Counted from the first letter of the stretch, positions 32,237-41,530 are shown. The stretch is 64,000 bases of DNA from Desulfosarcina widdelii (GCF_009688965.1 NZ_AP021875.1:6138001-6202000); one strand, 5' to 3'. Made by a program: numbers and translations. Notes: a model not told the origin generated them from the sequence alone.

Positions 32237-34054
32237 ATGGCACAGGTAATCGCTGACAGGAGAGATGTTGATTTCGTGTTGCATGAACAGTTGGACGTCG
32301 GTGCGTTCAGCGAACATGAAAAGTACGCGGAATTCAACAAGAAAACCGTCGATTTGATCATCAGTGAGGCCCGCAATCTGGCGGTAAAGGAAATCCTGCC
32401 GACCCTCAAGGAGGGAGACGAGCAGGGGTGCGTCTTCGATGGTGGCAAGGTCACCGTGCCGGAGAGTTTCCAGCGCGCCTACGACCTGTTTGTCGAAGGG
32501 GAATGGCTGGCCATGCCGGAGGATCCCGAATACGGCGGGCAGGGAATGCCCCGCACCGTGGCACTGGCCGCCGGTGACTATTTCAACGGTGCCAACTACG
32601 CGTTCATGATGTATCCGGGGCTGACCCACGGAGCCGCCCTGCTGGTGGAAGCCTTCGGCACCGAGAAACAGAAAAAATTGTTTCTGAAGAACATGTTCAC
32701 CGGCAAATGGACCGGTACCATGCTGCTCACCGAGCCCGAGGCCGGTAGTGACGTGGGCAACCTGAGCACCACCGCCGTAAAGAACGACGACGGCACCTAT
32801 TCCATCACCGGCAACAAGATTTTTATCTCCGCCGGCGAGCACGACATGGTCGAGAACATCGTCCACCCGGTGCTGGCCCGCATCGAAGGCGCCCCCAAAG
32901 GCACCAAGGGGATTTCTCTCTTTCTGGTCCCCAAATACCGTGTCAATGACGACGGCAGCCTCGGAGAGTTCAACGACGTGGTCTGCACGGGGATCGAGCA
33001 CAAGATGGGCATCAACGGCAACGCCACCTGCTCGTTGACCCTGGGCGGCAAGGGCCAGTGCATCGGCACCCTGCTGGGCGAGGAGAACAAAGGCATGCGG
33101 GCCATGTTCCTGATGATGAACGAGGCCCGTCTGCTGGTGGGTATGCAGGGTTTCTGCTGCGCCAGCGCCTCCTACCTCAACGCCGTCAACTATGCCCGGG
33201 AACGCGTCCAGGGCAAGAATCTGCTCCAGATGATGGATCCCGACGCACCCGGCGTTCCGATCATTCAGCATCCGGACGTCCGGCGCATGCTCATTTCCAT
33301 GAAGTCCTATGTGGAAGGCATGCGCAGCCTGCTCTACTATGCCGGCTACCTTACTGACCGGATCACCATCGCCGACGACGATGGGGAAAAGGCGCGGTTG
33401 CAGGGCATGCTTGATCTGCTGATCCCCATCTGCAAAGGCTATGTCACCGACAAAGCCTTTGAAGTGTGCAGCACGGGCGTACAGGTGTACGGTGGCTACG
33501 GCTTCACCAAGGAATATCCCCAGGAGCAACTGTTGCGGGACTGCCGTATCACCATGATTTATGAAGGCACCAACGGTATTCAGGCCATGGACCTTCTGGG
33601 CCGCAAACTGGGCATGAACAAGGGCAAGCCCATCATGGATCTGATGGGCGAGATCCAGAAAACGCTCGCCCAGGCCAAGGAAATCGAGGCCTTGCAGGAT
33701 TACGCCGCCAGACTGGAAAAAGCCCTCAACCGGCTGGGCGAGGTCGCCATGCATCTGGGGGCCACGGCCATGTCTCCCAAAGTGCTGAGCGCTTTCGCCT
33801 TTGCCCATCCGTTTATGGACGCTTCCGGTGACGTGGTTATGGCCTGGATGCTTCTGTGGCGCGCCGTTATTGCCGCCCAAAAATTGGAAGCCAAGGCCAA
33901 GAAAAAAGACAAGCCGTTTTATGAAGGCCAACTGAAGAGTGTCGAGTATTTCACCCAGGCGGTGCTTCCCATCACCATGGGCAAGATGGACGCCATCATG
34001 GCCACATGCGAAGCGGCTGTGGAGATCGGCGAGGACTCTTTCGGCGGCAAATAG
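32237..34054 (+). CDS. acyl-CoA dehydrogenase (600-residue type)
   Basis: 605 residues, the long form with an N-terminal extension and C-terminal helical domain (DmdC/AcdA-like). FAD and substrate signatures: GKWTGTMLLTEPEAGSDVGN, ITGNKIFISAGEHDM, KMGINGNATCSLTLGG and the C-terminal GGYGFTKEYPQEQLLRDCRITMIYEGTNGIQAMDLLGR, whose Glu is the catalytic-base position. It oxidises acyl-CoA to enoyl-CoA and gives electrons to ETF. AAGGAG precedes the ATG at 32237. It is 87 bases after the TetR gene without a visible promoter, so it is likely co-transcribed. Confidence 0.93.
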   Translation: MAQVIADRRDVDFVLHEQLDVGAFSEHEKYAEFNKKTVDLIISEARNLAVKEILPTLKEGDEQGCVFDGGKVTVPESFQRAYDLFVEGEWLAMPEDPEYGGQGMPRTVALAAGDYFNGANYAFMMYPGLTHGAALLVEAFGTEKQKKLFLKNMFTGKWTGTMLLTEPEAGSDVGNLSTTAVKNDDGTYSITGNKIFISAGEHDMVENIVHPVLARIEGAPKGTKGISLFLVPKYRVNDDGSLGEFNDVVCTGIEHKMGINGNATCSLTLGGKGQCIGTLLGEENKGMRAMFLMMNEARLLVGMQGFCCASASYLNAVNYARERVQGKNLLQMMDPDAPGVPIIQHPDVRRMLISMKSYVEGMRSLLYYAGYLTDRITIADDDGEKARLQGMLDLLIPICKGYVTDKAFEVCSTGVQVYGGYGFTKEYPQEQLLRDCRITMIYEGTNGIQAMDLLGRKLGMNKGKPIMDLMGEIQKTLAQAKEIEALQDYAARLEKALNRLGEVAMHLGATAMSPKVLSAFAFAHPFMDASGDVVMAWMLLWRAVIAAQKLEAKAKKKDKPFYEGQLKSVEYFTQAVLPITMGKMDAIMATCEAAVEIGEDSFGGK

Positions 34055-34091
34055 ATTTCAGTCTGCCTGAAACCGAATGCTCAAAAATAAA

Positions 34092-34127
34092 ACGGGGGTT
34101 GCATGCGTATGCAACCCCCGTTTTTTT
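34092..34127 (+). terminator. strong rho-independent terminator of the acyl-CoA dehydrogenase
   Basis: ACGGGGGTTGCAT pairs with ATGCAACCCCCGT around GCGT, followed by seven T at 34121-34127. Confidence 0.85.
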
Positions 34128-34223
34128 GTTTGGCACCCACGCACCGGCGTGGAACTTGCGTAATCCGGATGAAAGCCAAAGGGTGCTTCCATGCGGAGCA
34201 TGTGAGCGAGATGAAAATGAAAA

Positions 34224-34250
34224 GGGGATTGCATGGCGCATGCAACCCCC
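34224..34250. terminator. second, related hairpin
   Basis: GGGGATTGCAT-GGCGC-ATGCAACCCCC (one mismatch) repeats the sequence of the terminator 130 bases upstream and is followed by GTTTT. It may terminate the convergent acyl-CoA ligase gene or be a duplicated copy. Confidence 0.5.
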
Positions 34251-34271
34251 GTTTTCTTCAGGTGCGGTCCC

Positions 34272-34295
34272 GGAGCACGGCGCGCCATGCCCCCA
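34272..34295. repeat. GTAGGGGC-family palindrome (diverged copy)
   Basis: GGAGCACGGCGC and GCCATGCCCCCAC form an imperfect palindrome of the same type as at 26538 and 53628. Confidence 0.4.
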
Positions 34296-34305
34296 CGCTA
34301 TTTAA

Positions 34306-35991
34306 TTATTTTTTCTGCTGTTCCATGGCCCGCAGGTCCTTTTTCAATACCTTGCCCACATTGGTCTTTGGCAGTTCATCACGAAATTCGATTTCCGTGG
34401 GCCATTTGTATTTGGCCAGCTTGTCCTGGCAATATTTCATCATCTCTTCGGCAGTTGCCGTCTGGCCTTCCTTGAGAACGATAAAAACTTTGACCGCTTC
34501 TCCGCGTTTGGGGTGGGGAACACCAATGGCCGTAGCTTCCATCACCTTGGGGTGTTCGAAATAGACTTCTTCGATATCCCTGGGATAGACGTTGTAACCG
34601 CCGGAAATAATCATGTCTTTTTTGCGGTCCACAATGTAAAAATAACCGTCTTCGTCCATCTTGGCGATGTCGCCGGTGTGCAGCCATCCGTCGGTGATGG
34701 TTTCCGCCGTGGCGTCGGGGCGCTTCCAATAGCCTTTCATCACCTGGGGACCTTTTACCAGCAGTTCGCCGGTTTCGCCCACGGGAACGTCGGTGACGCC
34801 GTCGTCAAGACTGACAATGCGGGCCAGGGTGTCGGGAATGGGCAGGCCGACGCTACCCACCTTGCGTTGCCCCTTGAACGGGTTGATGTGGGTGACCGGC
34901 GTGGATTCGGTCATGCCGAATCCTTCGACAATGATTGCCCCGGTCTTTTTCTCGAATGCGTTGATCACTTCCAGCGGCAGCGGAGCGGAGCCGGAAAAGC
35001 AGCCCTTGATGGAGGTCAGATCCGTTTTGCCGATGTCGGGATGTTCGAGCATGCCGATGTACATGGTTGGCACCAGCGGGGCAAACGTGGGTTTGAATTT
35101 GCCGATGGCTTCCAGAAGCTGCGGCGGCTGCGGTTTGGGGATCAGAATATTGCCCCAGCCTTTGTAGATGGCAAGGTTCATGGCCGTGGAAAGCCCGAAG
35201 ACGTGGAAAAAGGGCAGTGCGCCGAGCATGATTTCATCGCTGCCGAAAGCGGGGAACCAGGCGGTTACATGCTGTACCTGCTTGCTCAGGTTGGCGTGGG
35301 TGAGCATGACGCCCTTGGACACGCCCGTGGTTCCGCCGGTGTATTGATACATGGCGACATCGTCGAAGTTCGGTGTCACCTGAGGCGGATCGGGCGTGTA
35401 TTGTGCCATGAGCGCCTTCCAGCGATAGACATTGTCGGCGGATTTAACATCGGCGGCCAGCCCCTTTTTCTTTCCCACCAGCGGGAAGAGCAGGTTCTTG
35501 GGGAAGGGCAGATAATCGCCGATACTGGTGATGACGATCTGTTTGATCTCGGTTTTGGGGCGAAGGTCGATCATGCGGTTACCCAAAAGATCGAGGGTGA
35601 TCAGCACTTTGGATCCGGAGTCGTTGAACTGGTGCTCCAATTCGCGGTCGGAATAAAGTGGGTTGTTCATGACGGCGATGGCGCCGATGCGCATAATGGC
35701 ATAATAGGCCGCCACGCAGGGGATGACATTGGGCAGCAGTATGGCGACGCTGTCTCCCTGCTTTACCCCGAAATCGTTCAGGCAGTTGGCGAACCGGTCA
35801 ACCATTTCGTCGAGAGCGGCATAGGTCGCCCGGTAGCCTTGGAATGTCAAAGCCATTTTATCCGGAAACGCCCTGGCTGATCGTCTCAGGCAGTCCGGCA
35901 GACAGATGGTTTCGTATTGAACGTTTTCGGGGACCCCGGTTTCATAGCTGGCCAGCCACGGTTTGGATAAATACGGGTTGTCTGCGGTCAC
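34306..35991 (-). CDS. long-chain fatty acid-CoA ligase (FadD-like)
   Basis: 561 residues, an ANL adenylating enzyme. The P-loop motif YTGGTTGVSKGVMLTHANL (near 220), EGFGMTESTPVTHINPF, GWLHTGDIAKMDEDGYFYIVDRKKDMIISGGYNVYPRDIEE and the C-terminal PKTNVGKVLKKDLR lysine are all present. It activates fatty acids to acyl-CoA through acyl-AMP. It is single and convergent with the acyl-CoA dehydrogenase and feeds its substrate to it. Confidence 0.92.
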   Translation of the reverse strand: MTADNPYLSKPWLASYETGVPENVQYETICLPDCLRRSARAFPDKMALTFQGYRATYAALDEMVDRFANCLNDFGVKQGDSVAILLPNVIPCVAAYYAIMRIGAIAVMNNPLYSDRELEHQFNDSGSKVLITLDLLGNRMIDLRPKTEIKQIVITSIGDYLPFPKNLLFPLVGKKKGLAADVKSADNVYRWKALMAQYTPDPPQVTPNFDDVAMYQYTGGTTGVSKGVMLTHANLSKQVQHVTAWFPAFGSDEIMLGALPFFHVFGLSTAMNLAIYKGWGNILIPKPQPPQLLEAIGKFKPTFAPLVPTMYIGMLEHPDIGKTDLTSIKGCFSGSAPLPLEVINAFEKKTGAIIVEGFGMTESTPVTHINPFKGQRKVGSVGLPIPDTLARIVSLDDGVTDVPVGETGELLVKGPQVMKGYWKRPDATAETITDGWLHTGDIAKMDEDGYFYIVDRKKDMIISGGYNVYPRDIEEVYFEHPKVMEATAIGVPHPKRGEAVKVFIVLKEGQTATAEEMMKYCQDKLAKYKWPTEIEFRDELPKTNVGKVLKKDLRAMEQQKK

Positions 35992-36055
35992 CTGAACCTC
36001 CTTTTTGCTTGTTTTTCTGATGCAATCAGTATAACTGAAACCCCTTACGCAATAT

Positions 36056-36115
36056 AAAGCTGTTCAACAGCTGAATCTATTTTCATTATTTATTGAAAAG
36101 AACAGCTTTTGTCAA
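36056..36115 (-). promoter_or_regulatory. promoter with paired operator-like sites for the acyl-CoA ligase
   Basis: On the minus strand: TTGACA at 36115-36110, 17 bases, TAAATA at 36092-36087. AAAGCTGTTC occurs in the spacer (36109-36100, minus strand) and again on the plus strand at 36056-36065, a 10-bp perfect inverted pair flanking the predicted start. The inner copy extends to the palindrome AGCTGTTCAACAGCT (36058-36072). Confidence 0.45.
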
Positions 36116-36248
36116 GAAATTCTTATGGTTATTTGTTTTTTTGATGGGTTGTGGGCCGGTCGGGCAACACCCTGTAATCAAGAGGTAAAAGAGGCGAGAA
36201 CCTCCCGATATCCTTGCAGGGGCAGGGCGTCCCGGGCAAAAATTTTTC

Positions 36249-36296
36249 TTGACAGGTGAAACAGCAGTGGGTAGAAACTGAATGAGTCCTCATTCA
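36249..36296 (+). promoter_or_regulatory. promoter and TetR operator of the etf operon
   Basis: TTGACA (36249-36254), 17 bases, TAGAAA (36272-36277), then TGAATGAGTCCTCATTCA at 36279-36296. The 7-bp arms and 4-base centre spacing match the operator at 31505, placing the etf genes under the same TetR protein (inference). Confidence 0.65.
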
Positions 36297-36358
36297 TTTT
36301 TTAGTCGTCCCATGGAAAACCGATCTATACAAGACCGAAGGGAGAACAAGGGAAGAAC

Positions 36359-38425
36359 ATGGAAAACGCGTTAATCGCTCCGGCAAAGTATTTTTTTCTT
36401 TTCATCCCCACCGTGGTGTTCTCGATTTTGATTCCTCTGGCGGGGGTCGTTGTGTTTACCTATATTATGGCCATCCGAATGGCACCGCTGGTCAAGGCGG
36501 CGCCGGATAGCCGCTTCGACCGCCTCCCGCAGCGGCTATACAGCGTTCTTAAGATCTGGCTGGCCCAGTACCGCCAGCCGCGCTATATGCTGGCCGGCGT
36601 GGTGCATATCGTCATCTTCGCGGGGTTTTTAATCCTGAGCATCCGTTCCTGCTCACTGGTGGTCATCGGTGTCTTCCCTGATTTCGTCATGCCCGGTTTT
36701 GACGGTGTGATCGGCCATGTCTATAACTTCCTGAAAGATTACGCCGCTACAGCCGTACTGGTTGCCTGCGCCATCGCCGCCTGGCGACGGGGCGTGGTCA
36801 AACCGGCCCGCTACGCCGTTCCAGCCAAATACGGGCACGACCACACGGCTGAGGCCCTGTTCGTCCTGGGGCTTATTTCCACCCTGATGATTTCCGAAAG
36901 CCTGTTCGAAGCCAGCAGCGTGGCCGCCAACACCCAGGCCGGACTGCACGCCGAATTCCTGGCGCCGCTGAGCCTGGCTTGGCTGTTCAAGGCCGCCCTT
37001 GTCGGGGTCTCCACGAAAACGCTCCAGGCCATTCATATCGTGGCCTACTACATCCACGATCTGACCTTTTTCTTTTTCCTCTGCTTTTTGCCCCTGGGCA
37101 AGCATTTCCACGTGATTACCTCCATTTTCAATGTGTTCTTCATGCGCCTGAATCGAGGCAACATCAAGCCGGTGAGACATGGCATCAAGGATGAGGACCT
37201 GGACGATCTGGAGTCCTTTGGCGTCAAGAAACTGGAAGATTTCACCTGGAAGCACATGCTCGATTTTTATTCCTGCGCCGACTGCGGTCGCTGCTCGGAC
37301 AACTGCCCGGCCAACGCTGTTGGGCGCCCCTTGTCGCCGCGCTTCATCTCCATCAAGGGTCGGGACTTGATGTTCAAGAACTATCCCATCTATCCTTACG
37401 GCGCCCCGTTCAAGAAGAGCGAAGACCTCATCGGTACCATCTACGAGGAAGACGAAATCTGGTCCTGTACCACCTGTGGTGCCTGCGAGCAGGAGTGCCC
37501 CCTGGGCATCGAGTACATCGACAAGATCGTCGATATGCGCCGCGGAATGGTGGATGAGGGCCTGGTGCCCCAGAGCCTGCAAAAGCCTTTGAAGGCTTTG
37601 GAAAAACGCGGCAACCCCTGGGGCAAAATGGAGAAAAAGCGGGCGGAATGGACCAAGGCTCTGCCCGAAGACGTCAAGGTCAAGGATCTGGGCAAGGAGA
37701 AGGCCGAAGCCCTCTATTTCGTGGACAGTATCACTTCTTACGACGACCGCATGCAGGAGATCGGCCAGGCCACGGCCACCATTTTGTCCAGGGCCGGTTC
37801 CGATTTTGGCATCCTGGGGAAATTGGAGAAGGACAGCGGCAACGAAATCCGGCGTTTCGGTGAGGAGATGCTTTTTCAGACAATGAAGGAGATGAATACC
37901 GACGCCATCCTCGAAAGCGGGGCCAAGCATATCGTCACCGCCGACCCCCACGCCTACAACGCCCTGAAAAACGACTACCAGGGACTGCCGCCGGTGGAGC
38001 ATATCAGTCAGTTCATCGCCCGCAATGTCAAAAGCGGTGCCATCCGGCTGAAAAGCGCCAATGGCGACGGAAAGGTATACACGTATCACGATCCTTGCTA
38101 CCTGGGCCGCCATAACGATGTTTACGACGACCCCCGGGCCGTGCTGGACGCCATCGGCGGTTTGAAGCGGGTGGAAATGGAGCGCAGTCGGGACCGATCC
38201 TTTTGCTGCGGCGGCGGCGGCCTGATGCTCTTTTACGAACCGGAAGAAGAACAGCGCATGGGAGTGCTGCGGGTGGAGATGGCGGCCAAGGCCGGGGCCA
38301 ATGTGATTGTGACGGCGTGCCCCTTCTGCCTGGTCAACATGGAGGACGCCATCAAGGTGGCCGGTCTGGAAGGCCAGATGGAAGCGATCGATCTATCGGA
38401 ACTGATCTGCCAGCACATGGAATAG
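36359..38425 (+). CDS. EtfD/FadF-like membrane iron-sulfur oxidoreductase (ETF:quinone)
   Basis: 688 residues. The N-terminal 270 residues hold about six membrane spans of the nitrate-reductase gamma/HdrE type (FLFIPTVVFSILIPLAGVVVFTYIM, VVHIVIFAGFLILSI, ...). The soluble part has two [4Fe-4S] motifs (CADCGRCSDNCP and CTTCGACEQECP) and two CCG-type cluster motifs (YHDPCYLGRHN and SFCCGGGGLMLF with ACPFCLVNMEDA). Such EtfD/FadF proteins take electrons from ETF and pass them to menaquinone during beta-oxidation. It lies directly before etfB and etfA. Confidence 0.88.
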   Translation: MENALIAPAKYFFLFIPTVVFSILIPLAGVVVFTYIMAIRMAPLVKAAPDSRFDRLPQRLYSVLKIWLAQYRQPRYMLAGVVHIVIFAGFLILSIRSCSLVVIGVFPDFVMPGFDGVIGHVYNFLKDYAATAVLVACAIAAWRRGVVKPARYAVPAKYGHDHTAEALFVLGLISTLMISESLFEASSVAANTQAGLHAEFLAPLSLAWLFKAALVGVSTKTLQAIHIVAYYIHDLTFFFFLCFLPLGKHFHVITSIFNVFFMRLNRGNIKPVRHGIKDEDLDDLESFGVKKLEDFTWKHMLDFYSCADCGRCSDNCPANAVGRPLSPRFISIKGRDLMFKNYPIYPYGAPFKKSEDLIGTIYEEDEIWSCTTCGACEQECPLGIEYIDKIVDMRRGMVDEGLVPQSLQKPLKALEKRGNPWGKMEKKRAEWTKALPEDVKVKDLGKEKAEALYFVDSITSYDDRMQEIGQATATILSRAGSDFGILGKLEKDSGNEIRRFGEEMLFQTMKEMNTDAILESGAKHIVTADPHAYNALKNDYQGLPPVEHISQFIARNVKSGAIRLKSANGDGKVYTYHDPCYLGRHNDVYDDPRAVLDAIGGLKRVEMERSRDRSFCCGGGGLMLFYEPEEEQRMGVLRVEMAAKAGANVIVTACPFCLVNMEDAIKVAGLEGQMEAIDLSELICQHME

Positions 38426-38546
38426 CAATATTTAATGTTGGATGACGAATTTTAAATTCAGGTTTTCCGTTCCATTATGAATAGCCGGAAGGCCATCATT
38501 CGAAAATTAAAATTTAGAATTCACAATTGAAACAGGGAGGGTAACT

Positions 38547-39335
38547 ATGGAAATTTTGGTTTGTGTGAAACGGGTTCCCGATACCGCTGAGAACGAGATC
38601 GAAGTCAACGGCGACGGCAGCGATATCGAACGCGACGACCTGGTTTACTCGGTCAACGAATGGGACAATTACGCGGTGGAAGAGGCCATTCAGATCCGCG
38701 ACAACGTGGGTGGCAGTGTTACGGTGGTTACCGTGGGCGACGACGAGTCCGAAGAGGTGCTACGCCGCGAGATGGCCATGGGCGCGGACAACGGACTTTT
38801 GCTGTGCGACGACGCCTTCGAAGGCTCGGACGGTAAAGGAATTGCCACGCTGCTCAAGGCGGCCGTGGAAAAGGGCAAGTACGACCTGATCCTCACCGGC
38901 GCCCAGGCCGACGACGGTGCCGGCGAAGTGGGTGGCATGCTGGCCGCCATGCTGGACTACCCCTACGCCTCGCTGGTCAACAAGGTCGAGGTGGACGGGG
39001 ACAAGCTCAAGGTGGGCCGCGAGATCGAGGGCGGTAACCAGGAGATGAACAGCATCGAAATGCCCTGCGTGCTGTCGATCCAGACCGGCATCAACGAACC
39101 GCGCTACGTGGGTATCCGCGGCATCCGCAAGGTGGCCTCGGTGGAGATCCCCGAGATGGGCGCCGGCGACCTGGGCGTGGACGCGTCCAGCGTGGGCGCC
39201 GATGGCGCCAAGGTAAAGCGCCTGGATTACTTCGTGCCTGAACTGGGCGAGGGCGCCGAGATGCTGGAAGGCAGCACCGAAGAGATCGTTGCCAAGCTGA
39301 TTGAACTCTTGAAGGCCAAAGGAGGGTTGAAATAA
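38547..39335 (+). CDS. etfB: electron transfer flavoprotein beta subunit
   Basis: 262 residues. EILVCVKRVPDTAENEIEVNGDGSDI at the start and the conserved LTGAQADDGAGEVGGMLAAMLDYPYASLV, then LSIQTGINEPRYVGIRGIRKV. It holds AMP in the ETF dimer and accepts electrons from acyl-CoA dehydrogenase. Good ribosome-binding site GGGAGG. The stop overlaps the etfA start (TAATG). Confidence 0.95.
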   Translation: MEILVCVKRVPDTAENEIEVNGDGSDIERDDLVYSVNEWDNYAVEEAIQIRDNVGGSVTVVTVGDDESEEVLRREMAMGADNGLLLCDDAFEGSDGKGIATLLKAAVEKGKYDLILTGAQADDGAGEVGGMLAAMLDYPYASLVNKVEVDGDKLKVGREIEGGNQEMNSIEMPCVLSIQTGINEPRYVGIRGIRKVASVEIPEMGAGDLGVDASSVGADGAKVKRLDYFVPELGEGAEMLEGSTEEIVAKLIELLKAKGGLK

Positions 39336-40303
39336 TGGCGGATATCTATGCATACATTACACACAAGGGTGGTGTGGCCGACGATTCGGCCCTGGAACTG
39401 GTGGCTGCGGCCAAGAAAATCGATGCCGGTGCGGCCGTAACGGCCATCGTGACCGGATCAGGCGCCGATTGCGACAAGGTGGCCGACGAAGTGGCCGCCA
39501 CCTATCCCAAGGTGTTCAAATACAGCAACGAGGCGCTGGCCTATCCCAACGCCGAGGTGGTGCGCAAACTGCTGGTCAATGTTTTGCCGGCTGATGCCAT
39601 CATCCTGATGCCCCACGACACCTTCGGTATGGACCTGGGTCCCGGCCTGTCCATCAAGCTGGACTCGGTCTTCGTCTCGGACGCGGTCGACATCGAAGGC
39701 GCCGACGGCGGCACCCTGAAGGTCATCCGCCAGGAGTACAGCGGCATGGTCAGCACCCACGTGAGCGCCGACATTTCCAACGGTGCTGTGATCAACGTGC
39801 GTCCCGGCGCCTTCGCTCCGGACGAGAGCAAATCCGCCGGCGGCAGCGTGGAAGACAAATCTGGCGATGCGGGCGACCTTTCGGCCAAACGCACCTTCCT
39901 GGAAATCGTGGAAGCCGAAGTGGGTGACGTGGACATCACCAAGGAAGACGTGCTGGTATCCGTGGGCCGCGGCATCGAAGACGAAGAGAACATCGAAATC
40001 GCCCAGGAACTGGCCGAGGCCATGGGCGCAGTGGTATCCTGCTCGCGTCCCATCGTGGATGCCAAGTGGCTGGAAAAATCCCGCCAGGTGGGCACTTCCG
40101 GCCAGACGGTCAAGCCCAAGGTGTACCTGGCCTGCGGGATTTCCGGCAGCTTCCAGCACATGGGCGGGATCAAGGGCTCTCCGTTTATTGTGGCCATCAA
40201 CAAGAACGTCAAGGCGCCGATCTTCCAGGTGGCCGACGTGGGCATCGAAGCCGACATACTCGAATTTCTGCCCGAACTGACCGAGGCCATCGAAGAGCTG
40301 TAA
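39335..40303 (+). CDS. etfA: electron transfer flavoprotein alpha subunit
   Basis: 322 residues. The C-terminal FAD-binding domain is typical: SVGRGIEDEENIEIAQELAEAMGA, SRPIVDAKWLEKSRQVGTSGQTVKPKVYLACGISGSFQHMGGIKGSPFIVAINKNVKAPIFQVADVGIEADILEFLPELTE. With EtfB it forms the ETF that feeds the upstream membrane oxidoreductase. Confidence 0.95.
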   Translation: MADIYAYITHKGGVADDSALELVAAAKKIDAGAAVTAIVTGSGADCDKVADEVAATYPKVFKYSNEALAYPNAEVVRKLLVNVLPADAIILMPHDTFGMDLGPGLSIKLDSVFVSDAVDIEGADGGTLKVIRQEYSGMVSTHVSADISNGAVINVRPGAFAPDESKSAGGSVEDKSGDAGDLSAKRTFLEIVEAEVGDVDITKEDVLVSVGRGIEDEENIEIAQELAEAMGAVVSCSRPIVDAKWLEKSRQVGTSGQTVKPKVYLACGISGSFQHMGGIKGSPFIVAINKNVKAPIFQVADVGIEADILEFLPELTEAIEEL

Positions 40304-40322
40304 TTTAATAACCGTTTTACCA

Positions 40323-40366
40323 ACCCGGCGCTCCCTGCCAACGGTGCAGGGGCGCCGGGTTTTTTG
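40323..40366 (+). terminator. terminator of the etf operon
   Basis: ACCCGGCGC and GCGCCGGGT form the stem, with an inner CTGC/GCAG pairing, followed by a run of T at 40360-40365. Confidence 0.85.
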
Positions 40367-40488
40367 TCCCCAACCATCTTCTGCCGTTGTCTTCCTGCCG
40401 GGCATTACTCTTTTATACCAGACCTTCCGCCGCCAATGGCTACAGAGCATTAACAAAAATAATGAAAGTATACGATGTTTACATTCGC

Positions 40489-40517
40489 TTGACATGTTCA
40501 GGATGAAAAGATAGAAG
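40489..40517 (+). promoter_or_regulatory. promoter of degV
   Basis: TTGACA (40489-40494), 17 bases, TAGAAG (40512-40517), 57 bases before the start. Confidence 0.45.
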
Positions 40518-40574
40518 AATTCTGCTGAATTGAGCTGCGTATAACGGATTGGACGGTATAGGAAGGAAAAACCC

Positions 40575-41462
40575 ATGACGGAGAAGAAAACCGCTTTTAT
40601 GGTGGACTCGGGATGCGAACCCACACTGTCTTTCATGAAAAAGTACGATCTGGAGTTTGTGGGCATCAATATCCTGCTGGACGGGAAGCGCTACGTGGAT
40701 GGAGAGCAACTGCTGCAGGAGCAGTTTTATGCAAGAGTGGACAAGGTCAGGGATTTTGCCACCTCACCACCCTCCCAGTCGGATATGATCAAAAAATACC
40801 AGGCGCTCAAAGCCAAGGGGTACGAACGGGTCATCGATTTTCATATGTCCTCGAAGCTTTCCCAAATATTCAGTAACAGCCAGGCAGCCAAGGGGTTTAT
40901 ACCGGGTCTCGAGGTTCATGTGATCGACACCAATCATGTTTCTGCAGGTGGCTATTTTGTGGCGGAAAAAGTCATTGCCATGATCAATGAAGGCCGGTCC
41001 ATGAGCGAGGTGGAAGCCGCCTTGCCGGAGATCACCCAATCCGCCCAGGTGTTGCTCTCGACGTCTACCCTCAAATATTTCGTGAAAAACGGCCGAATCG
41101 GCAGGGCCAAAGGGTTGGTCGGCACCCTGCTGCGAATGAAGCCCGTTCTGATTATCGATGACGGCATGGTAACCCCGTTTTCAACGGAAAAAGGAATGGA
41201 AAAGGCTATCAAACGCATCGCGGATGCCTCGCTGGAGTTTATCTCCCAGCGTCCGCACAACGTTAAAATTTACAAGGCCTATGGAGCGGACAGCAATAAG
41301 GCTTTTGTCGACAGAGCCTTTGATCGGCTAATGAGCAAGCTCCATCAGATTCCGATCAAGGATTACGAAGTGATCAGCGGCAGGGGCTGGCCCACGGTGA
41401 CCTGCCATACCGGCCCCGAAGTGTTCGCACTTTCGGTATACGGCGAACGCAGCCCCATCTGA
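40575..41462 (+). CDS. DegV family fatty-acid-binding protein
   Basis: 295 residues, normal for DegV. AFMVDSGCEP at the N-terminus (the D-S motif), SPPSQSDMIKKYQ, HMSSKLSQIFSNSQAA (Ser-binding loop), VIDTNHVSAGGYFVAEKVI, TLKYFVKNGRIGRAKGLVGTLLRMKPVL and TCHTGPEVFALSV follow the family. DegV/FakB proteins bind a fatty acid and, with FakA, present it for phosphorylation. No FakA is in the window. AGGAA precedes the ATG. Confidence 0.9.
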   Translation: MTEKKTAFMVDSGCEPTLSFMKKYDLEFVGINILLDGKRYVDGEQLLQEQFYARVDKVRDFATSPPSQSDMIKKYQALKAKGYERVIDFHMSSKLSQIFSNSQAAKGFIPGLEVHVIDTNHVSAGGYFVAEKVIAMINEGRSMSEVEAALPEITQSAQVLLSTSTLKYFVKNGRIGRAKGLVGTLLRMKPVLIIDDGMVTPFSTEKGMEKAIKRIADASLEFISQRPHNVKIYKAYGADSNKAFVDRAFDRLMSKLHQIPIKDYEVISGRGWPTVTCHTGPEVFALSVYGERSPI

Positions 41463-41487
41463 TCGTACCTTCGACAGTTTCGATTTC

Positions 41488-41530
41488 GCGGCCCGGGCAA
41501 GTGGTATCCTGCCTTGGGCCGCCGCTTTTT
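41488..41530 (+). terminator. terminator of degV
   Basis: GCGGCCC (41488-41494) pairs with GGGCCGC (41516-41522), with inner GGCA/TGCC. T5 follows at 41526-41530. Confidence 0.75.

Noticed and set aside
31520..33931. 803-codon antisense open frame opposite the TetR and acyl-CoA dehydrogenase genes
   Set aside because: Same reason: two known families on the plus strand, no domain on the minus strand.
36653..38113. 486-codon antisense open frame opposite the EtfD-like gene
   Set aside because: The plus strand carries iron-sulfur motifs and membrane spans of a known family.
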